NCBI GenBank assembly: GCA_003599885.1 | Contig: QZKW01000073.1 | Coordinates: 1-50,925 of the forward strand | Direction of reading: 5' to 3' | DNA from: Desulfobacteraceae bacterium | GTDB taxonomy: Bacteria; Desulfobacterota; Desulfobacteria; Desulfobacterales; Desulfosalsimonadaceae | Length of the DNA: 50,925 bases | In this document: positions 37,805-45,923 of the stretch, one piece after another | Layout of the letters: each line of letters opens with the position of its first letter | Position numbering within the stretch: position 1 is the stretch's first letter | The notes under the pieces: model-generated | Databases searched by the model: none | What the model was told of the DNA's origin: nothing | The model's input: the letters and a program-made list of their open reading frames with translations, nothing else | Position numbers and translations under genes: made by a program

Positions 37805-39235
37805 ATGAATAAAAACTTATTATATGATGAAATAGACAAACTAATTTCTCTTACATGGATGCAAGAAAAACAATATGTGAAATATGGTGAAATGCTCTAT
37901 GCGCTATTAGGATACAATGATCTTGATATTGCCAAATGGGAGTCAGAGCATGGCAAACCAATCCTTGACACTCGTTCTAATGATTACTTTAGTATTCAAA
38001 AACTTCCTAAAGCGGTTGGAGCGAAAATATCTCAAGTTTCAAAAGAAATACATGTATCTTCTGCCCTATTTCAGGATCGTCAGGGAGGGGCAAAGGATTC
38101 TTTAAAGCAAATAATGGGTTCGGAATGGATACTGCTTTTGAAATCCGGCACCGAAGCCAATCTAATTGCTACTGAAATGTTGTCACATAAAAATATTCCA
38201 GTCTATTTTGACAAACATTCCCATGCTTCAACGCGTGGGGGGTTTAATATGGCAAGAGGCCGGATGCTTATAGATAAACATTTGAAAGCCGATATTGAAA
38301 AAGCTTTAACCGCTTTAGAAAAATCAAACACCCCTGGAGATGGCATCTATGGAATTATTCAAAAACCTTTACTTAGGATTTTAGAATCACTTGGATTCTA
38401 TTCTTTTAATCACAATGATTATGATCATTTGGATGAACAAATAAAAAAACATGGCCCTGGCATCGTCTATACCGAAGGCCTTTTCAGTGTATACGGGGAT
38501 TTGCTTAAGCCAGAAATTGCAGAGATATCAAAAAAACATGATTGTGCTCTTGTATTAGATGAATCACATTCATTATTTGGCACGGCCACTTCCAATCTGA
38601 CAATAAATAGAAATCTGCCAGCAAAAGCAGATATTCTTACAGCCAGTTTATCTAAAGCCGGTTGTAGCCTATTAGGTGTAGTTGGATTGCAGCCTGAATT
38701 TTTCGAAAAAAGATATGTTTATCTGGAAAAAAAACTAAAACGAACGCTTACAGATGCTGAAAGAGAAAGAGCAAGATTATCATTAATTAATTTATTCCGA
38801 AGATCTCTTTTTATTGTTTTCTCAAATGCTGCCAGCGATATTGAAGAATCCGGTTTGCAGGCAAGGATAAATTTCTTATTGCAAAGTCCGGAACGCAGAG
38901 CCATCCTTCTGGATAAGACAAAATACATTAGAGAAAAAATTAGAAATGCAGGAATTAAACTTTTATCAGAATCACCGATGATGTTTTTTGAAGTCGGAAG
39001 TGAACCCGATTCTGTTGAGTTTAGAAATTATCTAATTGAGCAACATGGCATTATAGGGTCATTGTATATTCCTCCGGCAACGCCAATCAATGGTGCGGGA
39101 GTAAGATTATGTGTTAATTATGATATATGCAGTGATAATGAGCAAGTCGAAAGATTTATATATGGAATAATTGATGCGCATAAAAAGATCAAATTTGATA
39201 ATAAATGCAGAAAAAATAATGAGCTATATTTATGA
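37805..39235 (+). CDS. PLP-dependent alpha-oxoamine synthase (CqsA/LqsA-like)
   Basis: 476 residues of the class II aminotransferase fold. Landmarks are RSNDYFSIQKLP near 57, FDKHSHAS with the PLP-stacking His near 140, HGPGIVYTEGLFSVYGD near 216, VLDESHSLFG with Asp252, and the Schiff-base lysine Lys284 in TASLSKAG. C-terminal GIIGSLYIPPATPINGAGVR resembles CqsA, the CAI-1 autoinducer synthase of Vibrio cholerae. Relative to CqsA there is an extra N terminus of about 30 residues and about 40 extra residues near 160-200. The family condenses an amino acid (or SAM) with an acyl thioester to give an aminoketone. SxtA of saxitoxin synthesis carries a related domain. Substrates here are unknown. 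It is a lone plus-strand gene divergent from the amidinotransferase. Confidence 0.82.
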   Translation: MNKNLLYDEIDKLISLTWMQEKQYVKYGEMLYALLGYNDLDIAKWESEHGKPILDTRSNDYFSIQKLPKAVGAKISQVSKEIHVSSALFQDRQGGAKDSLKQIMGSEWILLLKSGTEANLIATEMLSHKNIPVYFDKHSHASTRGGFNMARGRMLIDKHLKADIEKALTALEKSNTPGDGIYGIIQKPLLRILESLGFYSFNHNDYDHLDEQIKKHGPGIVYTEGLFSVYGDLLKPEIAEISKKHDCALVLDESHSLFGTATSNLTINRNLPAKADILTASLSKAGCSLLGVVGLQPEFFEKRYVYLEKKLKRTLTDAERERARLSLINLFRRSLFIVFSNAASDIEESGLQARINFLLQSPERRAILLDKTKYIREKIRNAGIKLLSESPMMFFEVGSEPDSVEFRNYLIEQHGIIGSLYIPPATPINGAGVRLCVNYDICSDNEQVERFIYGIIDAHKKIKFDNKCRKNNELYL

Positions 39236-39373
39236 TGGTCATGGAGCTTTTTTTGTAACCGGATTTTAGCAGCAACACGCCTGGCAACAGGACCTCCTCC
39301 TTTCAGCCATGCCCGAATAACGCTTGAACTGTAGAAGATGTCCAGGCGTAATAAATTGTGAACCGTTAAAGGA

Positions 39374-39407
39374 CCGGTGCCGCCAAAATCGTTAGAAATG
39401 GCACCGG
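39374..39407. repeat. Perfect inverted repeat between the island and the exporter operon
   Basis: CCGGTGCC (39374-39381) and GGCACCGG (39400-39407) pair perfectly around 18 nt, followed by ATTTCAGTATTTTTCAGG. It could be a terminator for the alpha-oxoamine synthase gene or an operator for the exporter operon that starts 49 bp later. The whole gap 39236-39455 is of ordinary GC, unlike the AT-rich gene before it. Confidence 0.4.
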
Positions 39408-39455
39408 ATTTCAGTATTTTTCAGGCATCACCCATTACTGATAGCAGGCGGGAAC

Positions 39456-40385
39456 ATGATGTCGCCAATCATTAAAACCAAAGACCTGGGCCGCGATTTC
39501 AGGAAGACCCGCGCGGTAGACGGGTTGTCTCTGTCCATCGAATCGGGGGAATTGTTCGGCCTCGTCGGTCCCGATGGCGCAGGCAAGACGACCACTTTAC
39601 GGTTACTGGCCGGGTTGTTGCGCATTGACGAGGGTGAGGCATCCGTGCTTGGTTTTGACCTTAGGGAGAGGCCGGAATCCGTCAAGCCGCACATCGGCTA
39701 TATGGCGCAACAGTTCAGCCTGTACGGCGAACTTTCGGTGATGGAAAATTTGCAGTTCTTCGCGGAGTTGTTCGACGTCGCATCGAAGGATATGGCAGAA
39801 CGGACGGAGCGTCTGCTGACTTTCGCCGGGCTGACCGGGTTCAAGGACCGTCGCGCTGTCAATCTCTCCGGCGGGATGCAGAAGAAGCTGGCCCTGGCCT
39901 GTACGTTGATCCACAAACCGGACATCCTCTTGTTGGATGAGCCCACCACCGGCGTAGACCCGATTTCCCGCCGGGAATTTTGGAGTATCCTGACGGAATT
40001 GCATCTTCGGGGCACGACCATCCTGGTCACTACGCCCTACATGGATGAGGCGGATCGCTGTTCGCGCGTTGGTTTAATGTACGAGGGCAGACTGGTCGAG
40101 TGCGATTCGCCCAGGAATATCCGGGAGAAACTGGAGGGGGAGGTGATTGTAATCCAGCCCGAGGATTGGCAAGAGGCTTTGAAAACCTTAGCCAGCGCCG
40201 ACGGAGTCCGGGAAGCTCAAACCTATGGGGCGTCGATCCATTTGCTGGTTGATTCAGGAAAGCGTCGTTTGCCGGAGATCGAACAGTCGCTGCGCCGGGC
40301 GCGTTTGCAATATCGCAGTATCCGTATCGCGCCGGCGCGCATGGAAGAGGCTTTCATCTCGTTGATTCGAAAACTGGAGGCATGA
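39456..40385 (+). CDS. ABC-2 exporter ATPase (first)
   Basis: 309 residues with Walker A GPDGAGKTT (near 38), signature LSGGMQKKLALA (near 140) and Walker B ILLLDEPTTGVDP. It powers an ABC-2 type exporter with the two permeases that follow. It resembles one half of the fused E. coli YbhF ATPase. Its stop overlaps the next start by 4 bp. Base composition is clearly richer in GC than the island before it, beginning a foreign-looking block. Confidence 0.9.
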   Translation: MMSPIIKTKDLGRDFRKTRAVDGLSLSIESGELFGLVGPDGAGKTTTLRLLAGLLRIDEGEASVLGFDLRERPESVKPHIGYMAQQFSLYGELSVMENLQFFAELFDVASKDMAERTERLLTFAGLTGFKDRRAVNLSGGMQKKLALACTLIHKPDILLLDEPTTGVDPISRREFWSILTELHLRGTTILVTTPYMDEADRCSRVGLMYEGRLVECDSPRNIREKLEGEVIVIQPEDWQEALKTLASADGVREAQTYGASIHLLVDSGKRRLPEIEQSLRRARLQYRSIRIAPARMEEAFISLIRKLEA

Positions 40386-41542
40386 TGTTTCGACTACGTT
40401 CAGCACAAGCGTCGCTTCGCCACATTCGGGCAGTGACCCGCAAGGAAATCCATCACATCGTGCGCGATCGGAGCACGCTGTGTCTGGTGTTGTTCACGCC
40501 GACACTGGTGTTGTTGCTGATGGGCTATGCCCTGACCGTGGATCTCAAACATATCCCCATCGCCGTGCTGGACCTTGATCGAACCCAGACATCGCAGGCG
40601 TTCATCCAGCAGATCACCGCAGGAGAGGACCTGGATCTTTACACCTGCGCTGCAAGCATGGAGGAGATCGACGCCATGTTGATGCGCGGGAAGATCAAGG
40701 CCGGGGTCATCATCGCGCCGGGATTCGCCAGCGACCTGCAGGCCATGAAAGGAATCCCATTACAGCTAATCATCGACGGGACGGAACCGGAGAGCGGTCA
40801 ATACGCGGTAGAGCACATATCCCAACGCGTGGAGGAATTCATCAATAGTGCATTGACCGTGCAGCTGCGCGCACAGGGAATCCCGATCACATCTTTGCAG
40901 ATCATCGACCTGCGAATCCAGACCTGGTACAACCCGGACCTTAAACCACGCAACGCCTTGATCCCGGGGTTGATATCGATGGTGCTGGGTTTTCCCGCAC
41001 TGTCAGTAGCCCTGACCCTTGCACACGAACGTGAGCACGGCACGCTCGAGCAATTGCTTGCCACGCCCATCGGCCGGGCTGAACTTTTGATCGGCAAGAC
41101 ACTCCCTTACATTCTCGTGGGTTTGATCAATGTGATCCTCATCCCGATGTTCTCTATTGCCTGGTTTCACGTTTCGCTCAACGGGAGTTTCCTTTTATTC
41201 TTTCTTCTCTCTGCGATCTTTATGTTCGAGGTCTTGGGCATGGGATTGATCATAGGTGTGTTCATGCGTACCCAGGCCGCAGCGCTGGCGCTGTCATTTT
41301 TGGTGCTGTTCTTCCCCGGCTTTTTCCTGACTGGAATCTTCTTCCCACTGGTTTCAATGCCGGAGGAAGTGCGCATGCAGGCGATGTTCCTGCCGGGCAC
41401 GCATTACGCTATCATAACGCGCGGGATCTTTTTGCCGGGCGTCGGAATAGAGGTACTCTGGCCATACGCAGTGATGATGGTGATCCTGGGCGTGTCTTTC
41501 ACCGCGCTGGCGTCCTTGTTCTTCCGCAAGAGGCTGTCATGA
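40382..41542 (+). CDS. ABC-2 type permease (YbhS/YbhR-like, first)
   Basis: 386 residues: TM1 near 30-50, a large periplasmic loop of about 150 residues, then five TM segments from about 185 (LIPGLISMVLGFPALSVALT; PYILVGLINVILIPMFSIAW). The motif AHEREHGTLEQLLATPI is the cytosolic ExxxGTxExLL coupling signature of ABC-2 permeases. It likely forms a heterodimer with the next permease to export a drug, lipid or ion-linked substrate. Confidence 0.9.
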   Translation: MMFRLRSAQASLRHIRAVTRKEIHHIVRDRSTLCLVLFTPTLVLLLMGYALTVDLKHIPIAVLDLDRTQTSQAFIQQITAGEDLDLYTCAASMEEIDAMLMRGKIKAGVIIAPGFASDLQAMKGIPLQLIIDGTEPESGQYAVEHISQRVEEFINSALTVQLRAQGIPITSLQIIDLRIQTWYNPDLKPRNALIPGLISMVLGFPALSVALTLAHEREHGTLEQLLATPIGRAELLIGKTLPYILVGLINVILIPMFSIAWFHVSLNGSFLLFFLLSAIFMFEVLGMGLIIGVFMRTQAAALALSFLVLFFPGFFLTGIFFPLVSMPEEVRMQAMFLPGTHYAIITRGIFLPGVGIEVLWPYAVMMVILGVSFTALASLFFRKRLS

Positions 41543-41588
41543 CCCCTGCCCCCGCCATTTCCTTTTGGGAGAGGAAAACGGATATGAG

Positions 41589-42713
41589 ATGTTAAAAAGA
41601 ATCTGGTCGTTGGTTATCAAGGAATTCATTCACCTGCGCAGTGACTGGTGGCTGCCGGTGTTTATGCTGGTCTGCGGCGTGATGGAATTGTTTCTCGTGG
41701 CCTGGGTGACTTCACGTCCGATCACGAATTTACCGGTCATGATTCTCGACCAAAGCCAGAGCGCAGCCAGCCGTGCCGTCGTCAGCGGAGTGGAAAATAC
41801 AAAAACCTTTGCCGAGCCCGAACAGGTCAACAATATGCAAACCATAAGGGATGCGATGGATCGCGGACAGGTTAATGCCGCGCTGGTCATCCCACCGGAT
41901 TACGCCGAACAACTCCAATCCGCCAGGGGCCATTCGACGTTGATGGTCATCTTGAATGGCGCGGAATCGACGCCCGCCCAGGCCGCCAACCAAGCCATCC
42001 GTGGACTGGTGCGGGATATAGACAAACGCATCCTGACCCAGTGCCTTGGGTTGAGTCACGACCGATTCAGCGGATTCCGTCCCAGTCTGCGCGTCTGCTT
42101 CAACGAAAACCTTTCCGAGGCGCTGTACACCACGCCCGCCGAGTTGGGAATGATGCTTGAATTCACGATCCTGCTATTTGCCGCATTGGCCTTTTCGCGA
42201 GAGCGCGAATTGGGGACCATCGAGCAGCTGCTGGTCATGCCCTTCTCCTCGTTGGAGATCATCATCGGGAAGTCCATTCCGGTCATTCTGGTTGGCTTCA
42301 CGGATTTCCTGATAATGTTGGGCATGGTCCATTTCGCCTTCGACGTTCCGGTGCGCGGCTCGCTCGTTTTATTGCTGGCCCTTGCCATTGGTTACCTGCT
42401 GGTAGAGTTGGGCAAGGGCCTCGTGATCTCGGTCATTTCAAAAACCCAGCACCAGGCGTTTCTGCTTGTTCTTCTGGTCGGGATTGTTGATTTCATGTTT
42501 ACCGGCTATGCCGCACCCGTGGAAAGTATGCCACAGATTCTGCAGTGGTTTGCGACCATCATCCCTGCTCATCATTGGCTGACCATTCTACGAGGCATCC
42601 TGCTCAAAGGCGCGGGTCTGGATGTGATCTGGCCGAATGTGCTGGCGCTGCTGATCCTTGGAATTGTGATTGGGACGTTTTCGTTCCGCTTTGTGAGGAA
42701 GACTTTGGATTGA
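41589..42713 (+). CDS. ABC-2 type permease (YbhR/YbhS-like, second)
   Basis: About 374 residues with the same layout as the preceding permease: one N-terminal TM, a periplasmic domain, five TMs and the coupling motif SRERELGTIEQLLVMPF. The ATG at 41589 starts just before the membrane-proximal segment (MLKRIWSLVIKEFIHLRSDW); an in-frame TTG at 41565 is less likely. GAGAGG lies upstream. Sequence identity with the first permease is low enough that they are paralogous partners, not a recent duplication. Confidence 0.88.
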   Translation: MLKRIWSLVIKEFIHLRSDWWLPVFMLVCGVMELFLVAWVTSRPITNLPVMILDQSQSAASRAVVSGVENTKTFAEPEQVNNMQTIRDAMDRGQVNAALVIPPDYAEQLQSARGHSTLMVILNGAESTPAQAANQAIRGLVRDIDKRILTQCLGLSHDRFSGFRPSLRVCFNENLSEALYTTPAELGMMLEFTILLFAALAFSRERELGTIEQLLVMPFSSLEIIIGKSIPVILVGFTDFLIMLGMVHFAFDVPVRGSLVLLLALAIGYLLVELGKGLVISVISKTQHQAFLLVLLVGIVDFMFTGYAAPVESMPQILQWFATIIPAHHWLTILRGILLKGAGLDVIWPNVLALLILGIVIGTFSFRFVRKTLD

Positions 42714-42787
42714 CAGTAATCAGTGAAAAGGGAACAGTATTCCATTCCAATGATAACTGAACACGGATGACTGTTTTCGGAGACGAT

Positions 42788-43732
42788 ATGAGTTCTACCC
42801 AACCCGCCATACAAGCAACCAACCTCACAAAACGATTTGGCGACTTTGTCGCCGTCAACCGCGTTAATTTTGAAGTTCAACGCGGTGAGATTTTTGGGTT
42901 CCTGGGACCGAACGGATCGGGCAAGACGACCACCATCCGCATGATGCTGGGATTGATGAAGCCCACCTCCGGCGTGGTCGAAGTGCTCGGCATGAAAGTG
43001 GATGACGATACGCACAGAATTCGTCCGCGCTTGGGGTACATGTCCCAGAGGTTCAGCCTGTATAACGACCTGACCGTAATACAAAACCTGAATTTTTACG
43101 GCGCAGCGTATGGACTTTCCAGCGCGGACCTCAAAACGCGAATCGCCGAAGCTCTGATCCTGGCCGGACTCGGAGGCCGCGAGGACGCCAGGACGAAAGA
43201 CCTCTCCGGCGGCTGGCGTCAACGGCTGGCTCTAAGCGCAGCCATCCTGCACCGCCCGGAAGTCCTCTTCCTTGATGAGCCCACTGCAGGTGTCGATCCC
43301 CTTTCCCGCCGCGCGTTTTGGGCTTTGCTCTACCGGCTTATCGCGGAGGGGATCACGGTCTTCGTCACCACGCACTACATGGACGAAGCCGAGCATTGCC
43401 ATCGGCTTGCATTCATCCAGCATGGCGCGATCATCGCCTGCGGCACCTCTGCCGAAATCAAAAGCACAATGATGCATGGGGAGGTTCTCGAACTCGAGCC
43501 TTCGGATGCGCCGGGAGCGGTTGGGGTACTGCGCGCTGCCCAGGCGAACGGGATCATCCCACTATTGGAGGTTGAACTCTACGGCGCGCTTGTCCATGCG
43601 GTCGCGCCGAATATCAGGAAACATCAACGCGCCATCGAACGCGAACTCCTCCGTGCGGGAATCCGCGCCGGGCTTGTGTCCGTTATCGAGCCGTCGCTTG
43701 AAGACGTCTTTATCTCTGCCATGAAAAAATAG
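42788..43732 (+). CDS. ABC-2 exporter ATPase (second)
   Basis: About 314 residues with Walker A GPNGSGKTT, signature LSGGWRQRLALS and Walker B VLFLDEPTAGVDP. The ATG at 42788 has CGGAGA at good spacing; ATG 42767 is also in frame. With the first ATPase it would equal the two halves of YbhF as separate genes. It ends 13 bp before the HlyD-type gene. Confidence 0.9.
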   Translation: MSSTQPAIQATNLTKRFGDFVAVNRVNFEVQRGEIFGFLGPNGSGKTTTIRMMLGLMKPTSGVVEVLGMKVDDDTHRIRPRLGYMSQRFSLYNDLTVIQNLNFYGAAYGLSSADLKTRIAEALILAGLGGREDARTKDLSGGWRQRLALSAAILHRPEVLFLDEPTAGVDPLSRRAFWALLYRLIAEGITVFVTTHYMDEAEHCHRLAFIQHGAIIACGTSAEIKSTMMHGEVLELEPSDAPGAVGVLRAAQANGIIPLLEVELYGALVHAVAPNIRKHQRAIERELLRAGIRAGLVSVIEPSLEDVFISAMKK

Positions 43733-43745
43733 ATCGGAGGTTACC

Positions 43746-45071
43746 GTGAAAAAAAACACCATCATCCCTATCCTGATCCTCGTCCTTTCCGCTGCGGGGT
43801 GCGGGACGACGAATGATACAGTAATCCAAGCCTCGGGTCAGATTGAGGCGAAGGAGATCGAGGTCGCTTCGGAACTGTCGGGCCGCGTCGTGGAGGTATT
43901 GGCCGCCGAGGGGGATTCTGTCAAGGCGGGCGATCTGCTTCTTCGCCTGGACGACAGCCTGCTCCTGTCCGAGAAGCGGGCTGCGCAAGCCGCGCTGGAT
44001 TCCGCCCGCGCGTCCGTTCGGGTCACGCAGACGACGGTGGATTCCGCTCTCGTCCAATATGAGATGACTCTGTCCGCCGCGCTGACCGAGGAGGCATTGA
44101 CTCGGGAGAGTCGGTGGAAGGGAAGCAAGCCTGGCGAGTACCACCAGCCTGTCTGGTATTTTTCGAAGGAAGAGCAGATCCGCTCTGCGCATTCTGCCAT
44201 CGGTTCGGCCAGGGACGCGCTGAGCAAGGCTCAAAACAACCTGAATAAGATTTCAAAGAAAGCCGACAGTGCTGAGTTTCTCGAGATCGAACGGAGGCTT
44301 GCCGATGCGCGCATGGCATTCGATATAGCCAAGGCGGTGCTGGATTCGACCGACCGCGCCTCGGATGGAAAGTATCTGCGGGATGCGGCCCAGGACGCGC
44401 TCGATAAAGTTAGGGCCGATCTAAAAGATGAGCAGAAAGCCTGCGATGAGGCGCTGACCAGCGAGGGAGCCAAAGATGTGTTGAAGGCCCGCGCCGAGTT
44501 GGAAGTGTCGCGAGAACATTATTACACCGCATTGGATGCCTTGCGTGCCTTGCAAACCGGCGAGCAGTCGATTACTGTCATAGCTGCGGGCAAAGCTGTG
44601 GACCAAGCGCGGGCGATGCTCGAACAAACACAGTCCGCTGTGACAGCCGCGCAGTCCTCAGTGGATTTGATCAGCATACAGATGGACAAACCCACTATCC
44701 GGGCACCAATGGATGGCGTGGTGCTCATCCGCAGCATTGAGGCCGGGGAGGTTCTCCAGGCCGGCACGCCCGCCATGACCATCGGCAAACTCGACGTGTT
44801 GAAGGTTAGGGTCTACATTCCCGTAACTGAGTACGGTCAACTCAGTCTTGGGCAGGAGGCCAACCTGACCGCGGATTCTTTTGCTGGCGAGACCTTCACC
44901 GCTACGGTCACGCGCATTGCTGAAAAATTTGAATTCACGCCGCAGAATGTTCAAACCAGGGAGGGGCGGCAAACGACGGTTTACGCGATCGAGTTGACTG
45001 TGGAAAATAAGGATGGGAGGCTGAAACCCGGAATGCCGGTAGATGTGACGTTCGAGACGGTTGCGAAGTAA
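43746..45071 (+). CDS. HlyD-family membrane fusion lipoprotein of the exporter
   Basis: 441 residues starting at GTG 43746 behind CGGAGG. A lipoprotein signal peptide ends in a lipobox (LSAAGC, Cys at residue 19). A barrel-sandwich lipoyl half (ASGQIEAKEIEVASELSGRV; EGDSVKAGDLLLRLDD) follows. A long alpha-helical hairpin covers about 75-300, then the second lipoyl half (TIRAPMDGVVLIRSIEAGEV) and the beta-barrel. It is the periplasmic adaptor of the ABC-2 exporter, like YbhG. The hairpin is longer than in YbhG. No outer-membrane channel gene is nearby. Last gene of the GC-rich block. Confidence 0.88.
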   Translation: MKKNTIIPILILVLSAAGCGTTNDTVIQASGQIEAKEIEVASELSGRVVEVLAAEGDSVKAGDLLLRLDDSLLLSEKRAAQAALDSARASVRVTQTTVDSALVQYEMTLSAALTEEALTRESRWKGSKPGEYHQPVWYFSKEEQIRSAHSAIGSARDALSKAQNNLNKISKKADSAEFLEIERRLADARMAFDIAKAVLDSTDRASDGKYLRDAAQDALDKVRADLKDEQKACDEALTSEGAKDVLKARAELEVSREHYYTALDALRALQTGEQSITVIAAGKAVDQARAMLEQTQSAVTAAQSSVDLISIQMDKPTIRAPMDGVVLIRSIEAGEVLQAGTPAMTIGKLDVLKVRVYIPVTEYGQLSLGQEANLTADSFAGETFTATVTRIAEKFEFTPQNVQTREGRQTTVYAIELTVENKDGRLKPGMPVDVTFETVAK

Positions 45072-45090
45072 CGTTCCCTGTGTCCCCGGA

Positions 45091-45111
45091 ACAGGCGACA
45101 TCATCGCCTGT
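45091..45111. terminator. Hairpin behind the exporter operon
   Basis: ACAGGCGA (45091-45098) and TCGCCTGT (45104-45111) form a perfect stem with a 5-nt loop 20 bp after the HlyD stop. No T-run follows directly, so it may be a weak or Rho-assisted terminator or an mRNA-stabilising hairpin. Confidence 0.45.
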
Positions 45112-45210
45112 CGCTTCCTATTTCAGGCCGTGGCGTGGTTTTTAATTGGAGTAGAATCGCCATCTCCCCATGCCCACACTTTCCGAATCCAACGCGGCAC
45201 ATTATGAATG

Positions 45211-45252
45211 AAAAAATCTGACAGAATCCGCAAGTTCAGATTCAGATTTTTT
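45211..45252. terminator. Bidirectional terminator between the exporter operon and the TetR gene
   Basis: AAAAAATCTGA (45211-45221) and TCAGATTTTTT (45242-45252) are complementary with a 20-nt loop, and T-runs lie on both strands. It sits between convergent transcripts: the exporter on the plus strand and the TetR gene ending at 45265 on the minus strand. Confidence 0.6.
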
Positions 45253-45264
45253 TACAATATACGG

Positions 45265-45888
45265 CTATTCATTCTTAAACGCTTTAAATCCATAATCAAA
45301 CGACAATCCTTTTAACACAAAATCCACCAGCACCCGTTCAAATTTTTCCATATCTGTTTTTTGCTCAATCAAAACAAAATACAGAAGACTTCGCTCAAAC
45401 AACCCGAAAAGGAGAACCGAACCGATCAGGCTGTCTTCGACTTGAATCAGCCCTCTCCCAATCGCCTTTTTAACTTGGTCTTCGATCAATGCGAGAAAAA
45501 GCGACAAAAAATCTTCATATATTTCTTTAAAAATGCCGCCATTTCCAATCCCTTCCCGGAACAGCAACTCTGCCACATCCAGATGCTCCTGATAAATGGA
45601 AATAATGTCCCGGATGACATGACGAACATTTTCCACGACCTCATCAGATGTTTCGCCATCAAACAAATGCTCGGTTCTTTCAACAAACTTCTGTTGGAGC
45701 AGATCAATGAAATGTGTGCAGATATCTCGGAAAATATCGTCTTTGGAACGAAAATAATTATAGAAAGTGCCCTGGGCAACCCCTGCGTCCGATACAATAT
45801 CTGATACCCGCGTTCTTTGAAATCCGTTTTGCTGAAACATCCGGATAGCAGATGTGACCAGGGCGTTTTTCGTATCGATCTCTCCCAT
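45265..45888 (-). CDS. TetR/AcrR-family transcriptional regulator
   Basis: About 207 residues. The N-terminal helix-turn-helix is typical (ALVTSAIRMFQQNGFQRTRV; SDIVSDAGVAQGTFYNYFRSKDDIF); the rest is an all-helical ligand-binding and dimer domain. The ATG at 45888 follows GGGAGAAGAAGT; the longer frame begins with a TTG. It lies 35 bp after the ParA gene on the same strand and converges with the exporter operon. In E. coli the TetR protein CecR (YbiH) controls ybhGFSR, so control of the neighbouring exporter is plausible but inferred. Confidence 0.88.
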   Translation of the reverse strand: MGEIDTKNALVTSAIRMFQQNGFQRTRVSDIVSDAGVAQGTFYNYFRSKDDIFRDICTHFIDLLQQKFVERTEHLFDGETSDEVVENVRHVIRDIISIYQEHLDVAELLFREGIGNGGIFKEIYEDFLSLFLALIEDQVKKAIGRGLIQVEDSLIGSVLLFGLFERSLLYFVLIEQKTDMEKFERVLVDFVLKGLSFDYGFKAFKNE

Positions 45889-45923
45889 ACTTCTTCTCCC
45901 AACGATTTTAGGCAATAAACGGA

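Noticed and set aside
36183-39235. Saxitoxin or cylindrospermopsin cluster
   Set aside because: Only the amidinotransferase and oxoamine synthase families match; no polyketide, ACP, carbamoyltransferase, dioxygenase or sulfotransferase genes are present.
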